The notes under the pieces: generated by a model
Database searches by the model: none
What the model saw: only the letters and a program-made list of their open reading frames with translations
Told to the model about the DNA's origin: nothing
Assembly (NCBI RefSeq): GCF_900129345.1
Contig: NZ_FQVK01000007.1
Location: 1 to 64,000, forward strand
Source: Ruegeria intermedia
Lineage (GTDB): Bacteria > Pseudomonadota > Alphaproteobacteria > Rhodobacterales > Rhodobacteraceae
Length of the DNA stretch: 64,000 bases
Direction: 5' to 3'
In this document: in pieces, positions 8,410 through 17,938 of the stretch
Position numbering within the stretch: position 1 is the first letter of the stretch
How the letters are laid out: each line of letters opens with the position of its first letter
Made by a program: the position numbers and the translations under genes

Positions 8410-10038
8410 ATGAACACCATCCTTCGAAACTCGGTGGCGGGCCTGCTGTGCTCGACCTTCATCACCGGTGCCGCACTGGCCGCAGGCACCCATCCGGTCA
8501 CCGGCGAGCCGCTGGCCGACGACCAGACCTTCGTCTACCGCGTGCTGGACGAGCACAGCTCGGTCGACCCGCAGGTGGTCGAGGACGTGTCGGGTGCCGA
8601 GATTGTCCGCGACCTGTTCGAAGGTCTGATGAACCAGGACGAGAACGGCAACCTGGTTCCGGGCGTGGCCACCGGCTATACCACCAACGAAACCAAGGAC
8701 GTGTACACCTTTACCCTGCGCGACAACGCCAAGTGGTCGAACGGCGACCCGGTCACCGCGCATGATTTCGTATACGCATGGAAGCGTGCCGTCGATCCGG
8801 CGCTGTCCTCGCCCTATGCCTGGTTCATGGAACTGATGTCGATCGAGAACGCCGCCGAGATCATCGCGGGCGAAAAGCCGGTCGACGATCTGGGCGTCAA
8901 GGCGATCGACGACCATACGCTGGAAGTGAAACTGAGCGCGCCGCTGCCCTATTTCCCGCAGATGACCACGCATTCGACCACCTTCCCCGCCCCGCGGAAG
9001 GTCATCGAGCAGTTCGGCGATGAATGGACCAAGCCCGGCAACATCGTGTCGAACGGCGCCTATGTCCTGACCGAGCACCTGCCCAACGAACGCTCGGTGC
9101 GCGAGCGCAACCCGATGTACTGGGACAACGAAAACACCATTATCGACAAGGTCGTGGCCCTGGTCATCAACGATGAAAACGTGGCCCTGACCCGTTATCT
9201 GGCCGGCGAGCTGGACCGTACCGAGGTGCCCGCAGGCCAGTTCCCGCGCCTGAAGAAGGAATACCCGAACGAGGCGATCAGCTTCCCGCGCCTGTGCAAC
9301 TACTACTACACGTTCAACCTGTCCGACAGCGGCCCCGAGGCCTTCAAGGACCCGAACGTGCGTCAGGCCCTGTCGCTGGCGGTTGACCGCAAGATCATCA
9401 CCGAGAACATCCTGGCCGGCGGTCAGCCTGAAGCCTACACCTTCGTGCCCGAAGCCACCGCCGGGTTCACCCCGCCGGTCGTCGAAATGGCGTCGATGAC
9501 GCAAGCCGAGCGCGACGAGCTGGCCAAGGAACTGCTGGCCGAGGCCGGGTATGGCCCCGACAACCCGCTGACCTTCTCGATGGTCTACAACACCTCGGAG
9601 GCGCACAAGAAAGTCGCCGTTGCCCTCAGCCAGATGTGGAAGCAGAAGCTGGGCGCGCAGGTCGAGCTGGCCAACATGGAATGGAAGATCTTCCTGGAAG
9701 AGCGTGGCAACCAGAACTTCGAGCTGGCCCGCGGCGCATGGTGCGGCGACTACAACGAAGCCTCGACCTTCCTGGATCTGCTGCAGTCGGATTCCGGCTA
9801 TAACGACGGCAAATACAGCAACCCGAAGGTGGACGAGCTGCTGGCCCAGGCCAAGACCTCGGACGATCCGGCCCCGCTGTACACCGAGGTCGAGCGGATC
9901 ATCGCACAGGAAACCCCTGTGATCCCGATCTACCACTATGCCGGTGTCTACATGCTGGACAGCGACGTGGGGAACTGGCCGGTGAACAACGTCGAGCAGA
10001 ACTGGTACTCGAAGAACCTCTACAAGATCGCCGAGTAA
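8410..10038 (+). CDS. oppA: Oligopeptide ABC transporter, periplasmic binding protein (OppA family)
   Basis: 542 aa. A Sec signal peptide (residues 1-24, ending ALAAG) precedes an SBP_bac_5 domain. E. coli OppA-like features are the start of the mature domain VYRVLDEHSSVDPQVVED, RDLFEGLMNQDENG, and the conserved WSNGDPVTAHDFVYAWKR segment. It captures oligopeptides in the periplasm and delivers them to OppBC. The start at 8410 is supported by GGGAGAAG 4 nt upstream. A strong hairpin follows the stop codon, as after the other binding-protein genes of the window. Substrate is inferred from family and the adjacent genes; related proteins carry dipeptides or murein peptides. Confidence 0.92.
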   Translation: MNTILRNSVAGLLCSTFITGAALAAGTHPVTGEPLADDQTFVYRVLDEHSSVDPQVVEDVSGAEIVRDLFEGLMNQDENGNLVPGVATGYTTNETKDVYTFTLRDNAKWSNGDPVTAHDFVYAWKRAVDPALSSPYAWFMELMSIENAAEIIAGEKPVDDLGVKAIDDHTLEVKLSAPLPYFPQMTTHSTTFPAPRKVIEQFGDEWTKPGNIVSNGAYVLTEHLPNERSVRERNPMYWDNENTIIDKVVALVINDENVALTRYLAGELDRTEVPAGQFPRLKKEYPNEAISFPRLCNYYYTFNLSDSGPEAFKDPNVRQALSLAVDRKIITENILAGGQPEAYTFVPEATAGFTPPVVEMASMTQAERDELAKELLAEAGYGPDNPLTFSMVYNTSEAHKKVAVALSQMWKQKLGAQVELANMEWKIFLEERGNQNFELARGAWCGDYNEASTFLDLLQSDSGYNDGKYSNPKVDELLAQAKTSDDPAPLYTEVERIIAQETPVIPIYHYAGVYMLDSDVGNWPVNNVEQNWYSKNLYKIAE

Positions 10039-10056
10039 TCATCATCCTTTGATCGC

Positions 10057-10087
10057 GCCCTGCCCCGGACATGCTCTGGGGCAGGGC
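10057..10087 (+). repeat. Strong hairpin between oppA and oppB
   Basis: A perfect 10-bp stem GCCCTGCCCC/GGGGCAGGGC encloses an 11-nt loop. It starts 18 bp after the oppA stop and has no T-run after it. It is followed directly by the oppB ribosome site. By analogy with the malE-malF intergenic stem-loops of enterics, such a structure may protect the 3' end of the binding-protein message or lower expression of the downstream genes; this role is inference. Confidence 0.6.
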
Positions 10088-10106
10088 CAATAATTGGGGG
10101 CATGAA

Positions 10107-11030
10107 ATGCTTGCCTATGTCATCCGGCGACTGTTGGTTGCCGTTCCGACGATCCTGTTGCTGATCGTCGCCAGTTTCTTTCTGATGCACTTCGCGCCCG
10201 GCGGGCCCTTCACCTCGGAGCGGCCGTTGCCGCCGCAGGTTCTGGCCAATATCGAGGCGCGCTACGGGCTGGACCAGCCGCTGTGGAAACAGCTGTGGGA
10301 TTACCTGTACAACATCGTGGTGCATTTCGATTTCGGCCCGTCCTTCAAGTTCAAGGACCGCGACGTGAACGACATCATCGCGCAGGGCTTTCCGATTTCG
10401 CTGACCTACGGGATGCTGTCCTTCATCGTGGCCACGCTGGTGGGCGTCGGGCTGGGCATCGCCGCCGCGATCCGCCACAACAGCTGGATCGACTATTTCG
10501 CCGTGGGTCTGGGCATCGCCGCCCAGGCGCTGCCGAACTTCATCATGGGCCCGATCCTGATCCTGACCTTCACCCTGTGGCTGGGCTGGCTGCCGGGCGG
10601 CGGCTGGAACGGTGGGCAGTGGCAATACCTGATCATGCCCGTCATCGCGCTTGCGACCTCGTACATGGGCTCGATCGCGCGGATCACGCGTTCGTCGATG
10701 CTCGAAGTTCTGAATTCGAACTTCATCCGCACCGCGCGGGCCAAGGGCCTGCCCACCCGCACCGTGATCTGGCGCCATGCGCTGAAACCCACGCTGCTGC
10801 CGGTGGTGTCCTATTTGGGGCCGGTCTTCGTCTATGTGCTGACCGGGTCGGTCTTCGTTGACATCTACTTCTCGACCGGCGGGCTGGGGCAGGCCTATGT
10901 GGGTTCGGCCCTGTCGCGCGACTATGCTGTGCTGCTGGGGGTCACGATCCTTTATGGCGTGCTGACCGTTCTGGTGAACCTGCTAACCGACCTGGCCTAT
11001 GCCTGGTTCGATCCGAAAATCCGGTACTGA
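10107..11030 (+). CDS. oppB: Oligopeptide ABC transporter permease OppB
   Basis: 307 aa with six predicted membrane helices and the N-terminus MLAYVIRRLLVAVPT typical of OppB/DppB. The BPD_transp_1 EAA-like loop is near RTARAKGLPTRTVIWRHAL, where the ATPase contacts the permease. The start ATG at 10107 follows TTGGGGG at good spacing and gives the family length (E. coli OppB 306 aa); an in-frame start further upstream adds only 12 residues. It forms the membrane channel with OppC. Confidence 0.93.
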   Translation: MLAYVIRRLLVAVPTILLLIVASFFLMHFAPGGPFTSERPLPPQVLANIEARYGLDQPLWKQLWDYLYNIVVHFDFGPSFKFKDRDVNDIIAQGFPISLTYGMLSFIVATLVGVGLGIAAAIRHNSWIDYFAVGLGIAAQALPNFIMGPILILTFTLWLGWLPGGGWNGGQWQYLIMPVIALATSYMGSIARITRSSMLEVLNSNFIRTARAKGLPTRTVIWRHALKPTLLPVVSYLGPVFVYVLTGSVFVDIYFSTGGLGQAYVGSALSRDYAVLLGVTILYGVLTVLVNLLTDLAYAWFDPKIRY

Positions 11031-11040
11031 GGGGCAAGCC

Positions 11041-11970
11041 ATGCTTGGAAAATCACAAAAAGCCGCTCGGCTGGCCGAGACCATCACCGATCACACCGCC
11101 ATCCAGGGCCGGTCGCTGTGGCAGGACGCGCGGATGCGTTTTGTCCGCAACAAGGCCGCCATGGCCAGCGTGTTCATCCTGGGCCTGATCGTTCTGTTCA
11201 CGATCATCGGGCCTTACTTCGCCGTCTGGAACAACGAGGAAATCGACTGGAACGTCATGGGCGACGTGGCCGGCATGGGGATGCCGTCCATCGAAACCGG
11301 TCACTATTTCGGCGTCGACGATCTGGGGCGCGACCTGTACAGCCGGGTCATCCAGGCCACCACCACCTCGTTGCTGGTGGGTCTGATCGGGGCGGCCACC
11401 GCGCTGATCGTCGGCACCTGCTATGGCATCGCCGCCGGTTACATCGGCGGGCGCGTTGATGGCGTGATGATGCGCTTCGTCGACATCCTGCTGGCCATTC
11501 CGGCCACGCTGGTCATCATCCTGCTGCTGGTCGTCGCGGGGCGGTCGTTCTTCATGCTGTTCATCGCGCTGGGTGCGGTGGGCTGGCTGACCATGGCGCG
11601 GATCGTGCGCGGCCAGACCCTGACCCTGAAGAACCGCGAGTTCATCGAGGCCGCCCGCGCCGCCGGTGTCAGCGAGTTCACCATCATGTACCGCCACATC
11701 CTGCCCAACCTGCTGGGCGTGGTGATCGTCTATGCCTCGCTGCTGGTGCCCGAGATGATCCTGACGGAAAGCTTCATCTCGTTCCTGGGGCTGGGGATCT
11801 CCGAGCCCTATACCTCGTTGGGTCGTCTGATCGCCGAGGGCGCCGGAACCATGGGTTACGGCACGTTGTGGCAACTGATGTACCCCCTGGCATTTTACGT
11901 CACCATCATCATCACGATGTTCTTCATCGGCGATGGCCTGCGTGACGCACTGGATCCGAAGGACCGCTGA
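11041..11970 (+). CDS. oppC: Oligopeptide ABC transporter permease OppC
   Basis: 309 aa. An N-terminal cytoplasmic segment (OppC_N) is followed by six membrane helices. Recognisable motifs are HYFGVDDLGRDLYSRVIQA before the transport domain and the EAA loop REFIEAARAAGVSEFTIMYR. It partners OppB. The start at 11041 is preceded by GAGGGGC, 10 bp after the oppB stop. The stop is 1 bp before the fused ATPase gene. Confidence 0.93.
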   Translation: MLGKSQKAARLAETITDHTAIQGRSLWQDARMRFVRNKAAMASVFILGLIVLFTIIGPYFAVWNNEEIDWNVMGDVAGMGMPSIETGHYFGVDDLGRDLYSRVIQATTTSLLVGLIGAATALIVGTCYGIAAGYIGGRVDGVMMRFVDILLAIPATLVIILLLVVAGRSFFMLFIALGAVGWLTMARIVRGQTLTLKNREFIEAARAAGVSEFTIMYRHILPNLLGVVIVYASLLVPEMILTESFISFLGLGISEPYTSLGRLIAEGAGTMGYGTLWQLMYPLAFYVTIIITMFFIGDGLRDALDPKDR

Positions 11971-11971
11971 C

Positions 11972-13777
11972 ATGAGCCTGCTTTCCGTAAAAAATCTGAG
12001 CGTTCGGTTCGACACGCCCGACGGGGTGGTCGAGGCCGTCAAGAACATCAGCTTTGACATCGCGCCGGGCGAATGCCTGGGCATCGTCGGCGAAAGCGGG
12101 TCAGGCAAAAGCCAGACCTTCATGGCCGCGATGGGCCTGCTGCCGCCGGCGGGCCGGGCCACGGGGTCGGTGCTGCTGAACGGGCAGGAAATTCTGAACC
12201 TGCCCGTGAACAAGCTGAACCAGATCCGCGGTGCCGATGTGGGCATGATCTTTCAGGACCCGCTGACCGCGCTGACCCCGCATCTGCGGATCGGCCAGCA
12301 GATGCGCGAAGTGCTGAGCGTGCACGAAGGCCTGCAGGGTTCGGCCGCGCGGCAACGGTGCCTGGAATGGCTGGACCGCGTCCGCATTCCCGAGGCCGCG
12401 CGCCGTCTGGACCAGTTCCCGCACGAGCTGTCGGGCGGGATGCGCCAGCGGGTGATGATCGCCATGTCGATGCTGTGCAATCCCAAGCTGCTGATCGCCG
12501 ACGAACCGACCACCGCGCTGGACGTGACCGTTCAGGCCGACATCCTTGACCTGATGGTGCGTCTGCAAAAGGACGAAGGCACCGCCATCGCCCTGATCAC
12601 GCATGACATGGGCGTCGTGGCCCGCATGTGCGACCGGGTGCAGGTCATGCGCCTGGGTGAGTTCGTCGAGGCCGGTGACACGCGCGAGATCTTCCACGCG
12701 CCCAAGCACGACTATACCCGCACCCTGATCGAGGCCATGCCCCGCATCGATGCGGGCGACGCGCCCAAGGCGGTGGAGACCGACGCGGCGCCGCTGCTGA
12801 AGGTCGATGACGTCAAGGTGCATTTCCCGATTCACGTTCCGGGCGGCATCTTTGGCCGCAAGGTGCCGTTGAAGGCGGTGAACGGCGTCAGCTTTGACAT
12901 CCGCAAGGGTGAAACCCTCGGCGTGGTCGGTGAATCTGGCTGCGGCAAGTCCACCCTCGCCCGTGCCGTGCTGCAGCTGATCGAGCCGAGCGCCGGCAAT
13001 GTCAGCTGGCTGGGCCATCCGATCGTCGGGCTGAAACGGGCCGAGCTGAACAAGTACCGCAAGGATCTGCAGATCGTGTTCCAGGACCCGCTGGCCAGCC
13101 TGGACCCGCGGATGACGATTTCGGCCTCGATCGCGGAACCGCTGAAGACCTATCGCCCCGACCTGACCGAGCGCGAGCGCAAGCAGATGGTCGCCGAGAT
13201 GATGGAACGGGTCGGCCTGAACGCCAACATGATCAACCGCTACCCGCACGAGCTGTCGGGCGGTCAGAACCAGCGTGTCGGTATCGCCCGGGCGATGATC
13301 AACAAGCCCAAGCTGATCATCTGCGACGAGGCGGTCTCGGCGCTGGACGTGTCGATCCAGGCGCAGATCGTGCAGCTGCTGAAGGAATTGCAGCAGGAGT
13401 TCGGCCTGTCGATGATCTTCATCAGCCACGATCTGTCGGTGGTGCGGGCGGTGTCGAACCGGATCATGGTTCTGTATCTGGGCCGCATCGTCGAACTGGG
13501 CGATGGCGAGGTGATCTGCGCGAACCCGGTTCATCCCTACACGCAATCGCTGATCTCGGCGGTTCCGATCCCGGACCCGGATGTCGAGCGCAGCCGCCAG
13601 CGGCTGAAACTGCCGGGCGAGTTGCCCTCGCCGATGGACCCCAAGGCGGCGCTGCGGTTCCTGCCCAGCCGTCTGGCGGCAGGTCAGACCGACTATGTGC
13701 CCAAGCTGACCGAGGTTGCCCCGGGGCATCTGGTGGCCGAGCACGACCCGCTGGACGCCATTCTGGGCCAGGCCTGA
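11972..13777 (+). CDS. oppD: Peptide ABC transporter ATPase, fused OppD-OppF (two nucleotide-binding domains)
   Basis: 601 aa holding two complete ABC ATPase domains in one chain. Domain 1 has Walker A GESGSGKS at residues 40-47 and signature LSGGMRQR at about 153, with Walker B LLIADEP. Domain 2 has Walker [10 protein letters not shown] at 320-328, signature LSGGQNQR and Walker B LIICDEA. Each domain ends with the OppD/F-type C-terminal oligo_HPY extension ([15 protein letters not shown]). It therefore supplies both ATP-hydrolysing subunits for OppBC. Fused versions (GsiA-like) are common in Rhizobiales and Rhodobacterales. The gene follows oppC after 1 bp and ends the operon at a strong hairpin. 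Confidence 0.94.
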   Translation: MSLLSVKNLSVRFDTPDGVVEAVKNISFDIAPGECLGIVGESGSGKSQTFMAAMGLLPPAGRATGSVLLNGQEILNLPVNKLNQIRGADVGMIFQDPLTALTPHLRIGQQMREVLSVHEGLQGSAARQRCLEWLDRVRIPEAARRLDQFPHELSGGMRQRVMIAMSMLCNPKLLIADEPTTALDVTVQADILDLMVRLQKDEGTAIALITHDMGVVARMCDRVQVMRLGEFVEAGDTREIFHAPKHDYTRTLIEAMPRIDAGDAPKAVETDAAPLLKVDDVKVHFPIHVPGGIFGRKVPLKAVNGVSFDIRKGETLGVVGESGCGKSTLARAVLQLIEPSAGNVSWLGHPIVGLKRAELNKYRKDLQIVFQDPLASLDPRMTISASIAEPLKTYRPDLTERERKQMVAEMMERVGLNANMINRYPHELSGGQNQRVGIARAMINKPKLIICDEAVSALDVSIQAQIVQLLKELQQEFGLSMIFISHDLSVVRAVSNRIMVLYLGRIVELGDGEVICANPVHPYTQSLISAVPIPDPDVERSRQRLKLPGELPSPMDPKAALRFLPSRLAAGQTDYVPKLTEVAPGHLVAEHDPLDAILGQA

Positions 13778-13784
13778 TCGCGCG

Positions 13785-13812
13785 CCCCAAAGCCGGGTTT
13801 TCGGCTTTGGGG
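13785..13812 (+). terminator. Terminator hairpin after the opp operon
   Basis: A perfect 11-bp stem CCCCAAAGCCG/CGGCTTTGGGG with a 6-nt loop GGTTTT starts 7 bp after the ATPase stop codon. It lacks a clear downstream T-run, so it may act with Rho or as an mRNA 3' end. Confidence 0.6.
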
Positions 13813-14028
13813 GATTCGTCCGCATGGCGGATTTCCAGGCCCGTGGCGTTTCACGGGTCGATCGGGTCTTTGCGGATGCTTTTGACACCGTCCGTTTCAG
13901 ATGGCACGGTTCGGAAAGTGTCCGTTGGGTCGCCAAAGTGTCATTGAATGCGCTGGTCTCGCGGCCTAAAAGGGAACCCCGGCGGCAGTTTGTTCGCCTG
14001 CAGTTTATTTTTTGATTTGTGAGGTATC

Positions 14029-14922
14029 ATGTCACGAAAGGTCACCAAGGCGATTTTTCCGGTCGCGGGATTGGGGACGCGATTTCTGCCCGCCACGAAA
14101 TCGGTTCCGAAAGAAATCATGACGCTGGTTGACCGGCCATTGGTACAATACGCCATCGACGAAGCCCGCGCCGCCGGGATCACGGAATTCATCTTCGTGA
14201 CATCGCGCGGCAAGTCGGCGCTGGAAGACTATTTCGACCACAACCCCATTCTCGAGGAAGAGCTGCGGGCCAAGGGCAAGGACAAGCTGCTGGAAACGTT
14301 GGATGCGACCAACATGGAAAGCGGAGCAATCGCCTATATCCGCCAGCACAAGGCTCTGGGCCTGGGTCATGCGGTCTGGTGCGCACGGCGTCTGATCGGC
14401 GACGAACCCTTTGCCGTGATGCTGCCCGACGACGTCATCGCCGCCGAGAAGCCCTGTCTGCAGCAGATGGTCGAAGCTTATGAAGAAACCGGCGGCAACA
14501 TGGTCGCCACGATGGAAGTGGCGCCGGAGCGCACAAGCGCCTATGGCATACTGGACGTGGCCGAAAACGTGGGCACGGTGGTCCGCGCGCGCGGGATGGT
14601 CGAGAAACCCAAACCCGAAGAGGCCCCCTCGAACCTGGCGGTGATCGGGCGGTACATCATGGGTCCGTCCGTGCTGTACAACCTTAATCACATGAAAAAG
14701 GGCAGCGGTGGAGAGATCCAGCTGACCGACGCCATCGCCGAGGACATCGGCAACGGCGTGCCGGTCTTCGGCTATCGGTTCAAGGGCCAGCGGTTCGACT
14801 GCGGCTCGAAGGCGGGGTTCCTGCAGGCGACGGTGTCCTTTGCGCTGGCCCGCGACGACCTGCGCGACGACCTGACCCGATACCTGAACGATATCGTCGC
14901 CACGAGCAAGGCCGCACAGTGA
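14029..14922 (+). CDS. galU: UTP-glucose-1-phosphate uridylyltransferase
   Basis: 297 aa, the usual GalU length. The nucleotidyltransferase fold begins PVAGLGTRFLPATKSVPKEI, the nucleotide-binding signature, followed by the GalU-typical LVDRPLVQYAIDEA. Further family stretches are VMLPDDVIAAEKPCLQQM and ERTSAYGILDV. It makes UDP-glucose from UTP and glucose-1-phosphate in the cytoplasm. It is the first of five nucleotide-sugar genes. UDP-glucose is the substrate of Ugd, encoded 4 kb downstream. The ribosome site is GTGAGG before 14029. The 251-bp gap upstream, beyond the opp terminator hairpin, should hold its promoter. Confidence 0.95.
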   Translation: MSRKVTKAIFPVAGLGTRFLPATKSVPKEIMTLVDRPLVQYAIDEARAAGITEFIFVTSRGKSALEDYFDHNPILEEELRAKGKDKLLETLDATNMESGAIAYIRQHKALGLGHAVWCARRLIGDEPFAVMLPDDVIAAEKPCLQQMVEAYEETGGNMVATMEVAPERTSAYGILDVAENVGTVVRARGMVEKPKPEEAPSNLAVIGRYIMGPSVLYNLNHMKKGSGGEIQLTDAIAEDIGNGVPVFGYRFKGQRFDCGSKAGFLQATVSFALARDDLRDDLTRYLNDIVATSKAAQ

Positions 14923-14994
14923 TGCGGCCGCGCCATACCTGACCGTCAGACGATGTAACCACCCAAATCACATCAAATAAGAGCGTTCTTAAAC

Positions 14995-16431
14995 ATGAGC
15001 AACGTCCATCCCGTGATCCTGTGTGGTGGCTCCGGAACCCGGCTGTGGCCCTTGTCCCGCAAGAGCTATCCCAAGCAATTCGTACCGCTGTTTGGTGAAA
15101 CCAGCCTGTTGCAGGATTGCGCCGATCGGCTGCGGGGTCCGGCCGAGGCACCTTTTGCCAAACCCTTGATTCTAACCAATGAAGCCTTCCGCTTTGTCGT
15201 CACCGAGCAGTTGGCTGCTGCTGGAATCGACCCTGGCCCGGTGCTGATCGAGCCCGAAGGGCGCAACACCGCACCGGCCATTCTGGCGGCGGCCCTTTAC
15301 CTGAAACAGCAGGACCCGGACGCGCTGATGCTGGTGGCGCCGTCGGATCACGTTGTGCCGGACAAGGCCGCATTCCATGCCGCCGTCGAAAAGGGCGTGC
15401 AAGCTGTCGCGCAGGACCGGCATCTGGTTACGTTCGGCATTGCGCCGGACCGGCCCGAGACCGGCTATGGCTATCTGAAGCTCGGCAAGACGCCCGACGC
15501 TTCGGGCAAGGCCGTCCCGTTGGACCATTTCGTTGAAAAGCCCGACCTCGAACGCGCCCGCCAGATGGTGGCCGACGGGACGTACCTGTGGAATTCCGGG
15601 ATCTTCCTGTTCGCCGTCCGCGACATCATTTCCGCTTTCGAAGCCCACGCACCCGATCTGGTCGACCCGGTTCGAGTTGCCGTTGAAAAGGCCAAGGCCG
15701 ATCTGGGTTTCCTGCGGTTGGACCGCGACGCATGGGAGCCGATCGAAGACATCTCGATCGACTATGCCGTGATGGAACGGGCCGACAACCTGAGCGTCGT
15801 GCCCTTCGCAGGCGGCTGGTCGGATGTGGGCAGCTGGTCTGCCGTTCAGGAACTGAGCAACCCGTCCGAGGATGGCGTCGCAACCGCAGGCGAGGTGACG
15901 GCGATCGACTGTCGCAACGTGCTGATCCGGTCGGAATCCCCGGCCCAGGAAGTCGTGGCGATGGGACTTGAGAATATGATCGCCGTGGCCATGCCCGATG
16001 CCGTTCTGGTGGCCAGCATGGACAAGGCGCAGGACGTCAAGGCAGCGGTCGCGGCCCTCAAGGCCAAGGGGGCCAAACAGGCTGAACAGCTACCGGTGGA
16101 CCATCGCCCGTGGGGCTGGTTCGAAAGCCTCGTCGTGGGCGACCGGTTTCAGGTCAAGCGCATCCATGTGCACCCCGGCGCCGCGCTGAGCCTGCAGTCG
16201 CACCACCATAGGGCCGAACATTGGATCGTCGTCGAAGGCACCGCAAGGGTCACGATCGACGACAAGGTGCAGTTGGTCAGCGAAAACCAGTCGGTCTATA
16301 TCCCGCTGGGCGCCGTGCACCGGATGGAAAACCCCGGCAAGGTGCCGATGGTTCTGATCGAAGTTCAGACCGGAAGCTATCTGGGCGAGGATGACATCAT
16401 CCGGTACGAGGATGTCTATGCCCGCAGCTGA
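14995..16431 (+). CDS. manC: Mannose-1-phosphate guanylyltransferase / mannose-6-phosphate isomerase (type II)
   Basis: 478 aa, bifunctional. The N-terminal GDP-mannose pyrophosphorylase domain starts LCGGSGTRLWPLSRKSYPKQ. The C-terminal cupin-type phosphomannose isomerase (about residues 370-470) contains the metal-binding QSHHHRAEHWIVVEG. It supplies GDP-mannose, the substrate of Gmd encoded close by on the other strand. No phosphomannomutase gene is visible in the window. A Rho-independent terminator follows. Confidence 0.94.
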   Translation: MSNVHPVILCGGSGTRLWPLSRKSYPKQFVPLFGETSLLQDCADRLRGPAEAPFAKPLILTNEAFRFVVTEQLAAAGIDPGPVLIEPEGRNTAPAILAAALYLKQQDPDALMLVAPSDHVVPDKAAFHAAVEKGVQAVAQDRHLVTFGIAPDRPETGYGYLKLGKTPDASGKAVPLDHFVEKPDLERARQMVADGTYLWNSGIFLFAVRDIISAFEAHAPDLVDPVRVAVEKAKADLGFLRLDRDAWEPIEDISIDYAVMERADNLSVVPFAGGWSDVGSWSAVQELSNPSEDGVATAGEVTAIDCRNVLIRSESPAQEVVAMGLENMIAVAMPDAVLVASMDKAQDVKAAVAALKAKGAKQAEQLPVDHRPWGWFESLVVGDRFQVKRIHVHPGAALSLQSHHHRAEHWIVVEGTARVTIDDKVQLVSENQSVYIPLGAVHRMENPGKVPMVLIEVQTGSYLGEDDIIRYEDVYARS

Positions 16432-16452
16432 GCATCCCGGCGGATGACCCCA

Positions 16453-16479
16453 GGGGCGGCCCCGTGGCGGCCCCTTTTT
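16453..16479 (+). terminator. Rho-independent terminator after manC
   Basis: The stem GGGGC-G-GCC / GGC-G-GCCCC has a CCGT loop and one G-G mismatch, followed by TTTTTC. It lies 21 bp after the manC stop. Confidence 0.8.
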
Positions 16480-16925
16480 CGTGCGGTCAGCAGAATCACC
16501 TTGATGCGTCACCGTCCGCAGGCGGCAACAAACCACACCATCGCACCGATTTGTTTCTCTGCTGGAAATCAACAGTTTCGAATTCGTTTCCGGGCCGTTC
16601 GCACGGGAAAGCGGACATATGACCATCGGCACGGCTGAGTGACGCGCCCAGCACTCATCGGCCCGACAGCCCAAGGAGCATGCCCACCGTGTCACAAACC
16701 ACCCCCGCCTGAACTTGCCCTTTCAGAAACCGCCTGAGGTGCAAAAACATGTCACCCACACCGAGGCCCTTTGCGTGGATGCAACCACGGGCACCGTGGC
16801 CGGTTCCTCAGCCCCGGAGCCGCAACCGACGGTCAGGCCGACTGGCAGGTCGTGGCGATTGTCTCGGACACGACGGCAAACGCGCTTGAACCGGTCGCAA
16901 TCGGCCGGTGGTTCCGAACCGTTCG
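16480..16925. other. Gene-free gap between manC and fcl
   Basis: About 450 bp between the manC terminator and the converging fcl gene. Short open frames exist, but none has a recognisable domain or a well-spaced ribosome site. A 10-codon frame at 16680-16712 has AAGGAG only 1 nt before its ATG. The region could be decayed coding sequence or simply spacer; nothing in it could be assigned. Confidence 0.35.
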
Positions 16926-16951
16926 GCCGCCCGGTCTTCGGGCTGGGCGGC
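16926..16951 (-). terminator. Possible terminator hairpin after fcl
   Basis: A perfect 7-bp GC stem GCCGCCC/GGGCGGC with a 12-nt loop touches the fcl stop codon. There is no T-run on the minus strand, so the function is uncertain. Confidence 0.35.
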
Positions 16952-17928
16952 TACTTGGCGCGCAGGTCGTGCTCGGGCTGCTCAAGGAACCAGGCATAGG
17001 TCTGGCGAATGCCGTCCTCGAGCCCGATGCGCGCCGTCCAGCCCATCCGGGCCAGTCGTGAAACATCCATAAGCTTGCGCATCGTGCCGTCGGGTTTGCT
17101 GGGGTCCTGGGTGATCCTGCCCTTGAACCCCGTGACCTTGGCCACCAGAGCGGCCAGTTCCGCGATCGAGACGTCCTGCCCGCACCCGACATTGATGTGG
17201 CTCAGCATCGGCTGCGTGTTGGCCTCATATTCGGCGCGCGGCAGATCCAGCACGAACAGCGACGCCTCGGCCATGTCGTCGACATGCAGGAATTCGCGCC
17301 GGGGTTTGCCGGTGCCCCAGATCACCACCTCGTCCAGCCCGTCGCGCGCGGCTTCGTGAAACCGGCGGATCAGGGCGGGCAGAACGTGGCTGTTTTCGGG
17401 GTGGAAGTTGTCGCCCGGTCCGTACAGGTTCGTCGGCATGACCGAGCGGTAGTCGACCCCGTGCTGGCGGTTGTAGCTTTCGCACAGCTTGATCCCGGCG
17501 ATCTTGGCAACGGCATAGGGCTCGTTCGTGGGTTCCAGCAGACCGGTCAGCAGCGCATCCTCGCGCATGGGCTGGGCGGCCTCGCGCGGGTAGATACACG
17601 AACTGCCCAGTTGCAGCAGGCGACGTACGCCGGCGGCAAAGGCCTGATGGATCACGTTGCACTCGATCATCAGGTTGTCATAGATGAAATCCGCTGGATA
17701 GGTGTTGTTGGCGTGGATGCCGCCCACTTTGGCCGCGGCAAGGATCACCACATCGGGGCGTTCGGCCTGCATGAAGTCGCGCACCGCCGCCTGATCGGTC
17801 AGGTCCAGTTCTGCGTGGGTGCGCGTGATCAGCTGCAGGTCCTCGCCCTGGGCCTGACGCGACTGAAGACGGCGCAGAATCGCGCCTCCGACCATGCCGC
17901 GATGTCCGGCAATATAGACCTTTTGCAT
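16951..17928 (-). CDS. fcl: GDP-L-fucose synthase (GDP-4-keto-6-deoxymannose epimerase/reductase)
   Basis: 325 aa, extended SDR. The Rossmann motif is [10 protein letters not shown], the catalytic serine sits in [10 protein letters not shown], and Tyr/Lys in YAVAKIAG. The family stretch [19 protein letters not shown] and [20 protein letters not shown] are diagnostic of Fcl/WcaG. It converts the Gmd product to GDP-L-fucose using NADPH. The start ATG at 17928 is preceded by GAGGGG; a longer frame adds 16 unrelated residues. It lies 10 bp after gmd in the same operon. Confidence 0.95.
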   Translation of the reverse strand: MQKVYIAGHRGMVGGAILRRLQSRQAQGEDLQLITRTHAELDLTDQAAVRDFMQAERPDVVILAAAKVGGIHANNTYPADFIYDNLMIECNVIHQAFAAGVRRLLQLGSSCIYPREAAQPMREDALLTGLLEPTNEPYAVAKIAGIKLCESYNRQHGVDYRSVMPTNLYGPGDNFHPENSHVLPALIRRFHEAARDGLDEVVIWGTGKPRREFLHVDDMAEASLFVLDLPRAEYEANTQPMLSHINVGCGQDVSIAELAALVAKVTGFKGRITQDPSKPDGTMRKLMDVSRLARMGWTARIGLEDGIRQTYAWFLEQPEHDLRAK

Positions 17929-17938
17929 TTTGACCCCC

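Noticed and set aside
8344..9936. 530-codon open frame antisense to oppA
   Set aside because: It is rich in Val/Gly/His/Arg without motif, and the sense strand has a signal peptide and an SBP_bac_5 domain.
12101..13936. Long open frame antisense to the fused peptide-transporter ATPase
   Set aside because: Low-complexity His/Gln/Arg-rich translation, while both ABC ATPase domains are complete on the plus strand.
16680..16712. 10-codon open frame after AAGGAG, considered as a leader peptide
   Set aside because: The ribosome site is only 1 nt from the ATG, there is no downstream gene on that strand to attenuate, and the peptide has no regulatory codon run.
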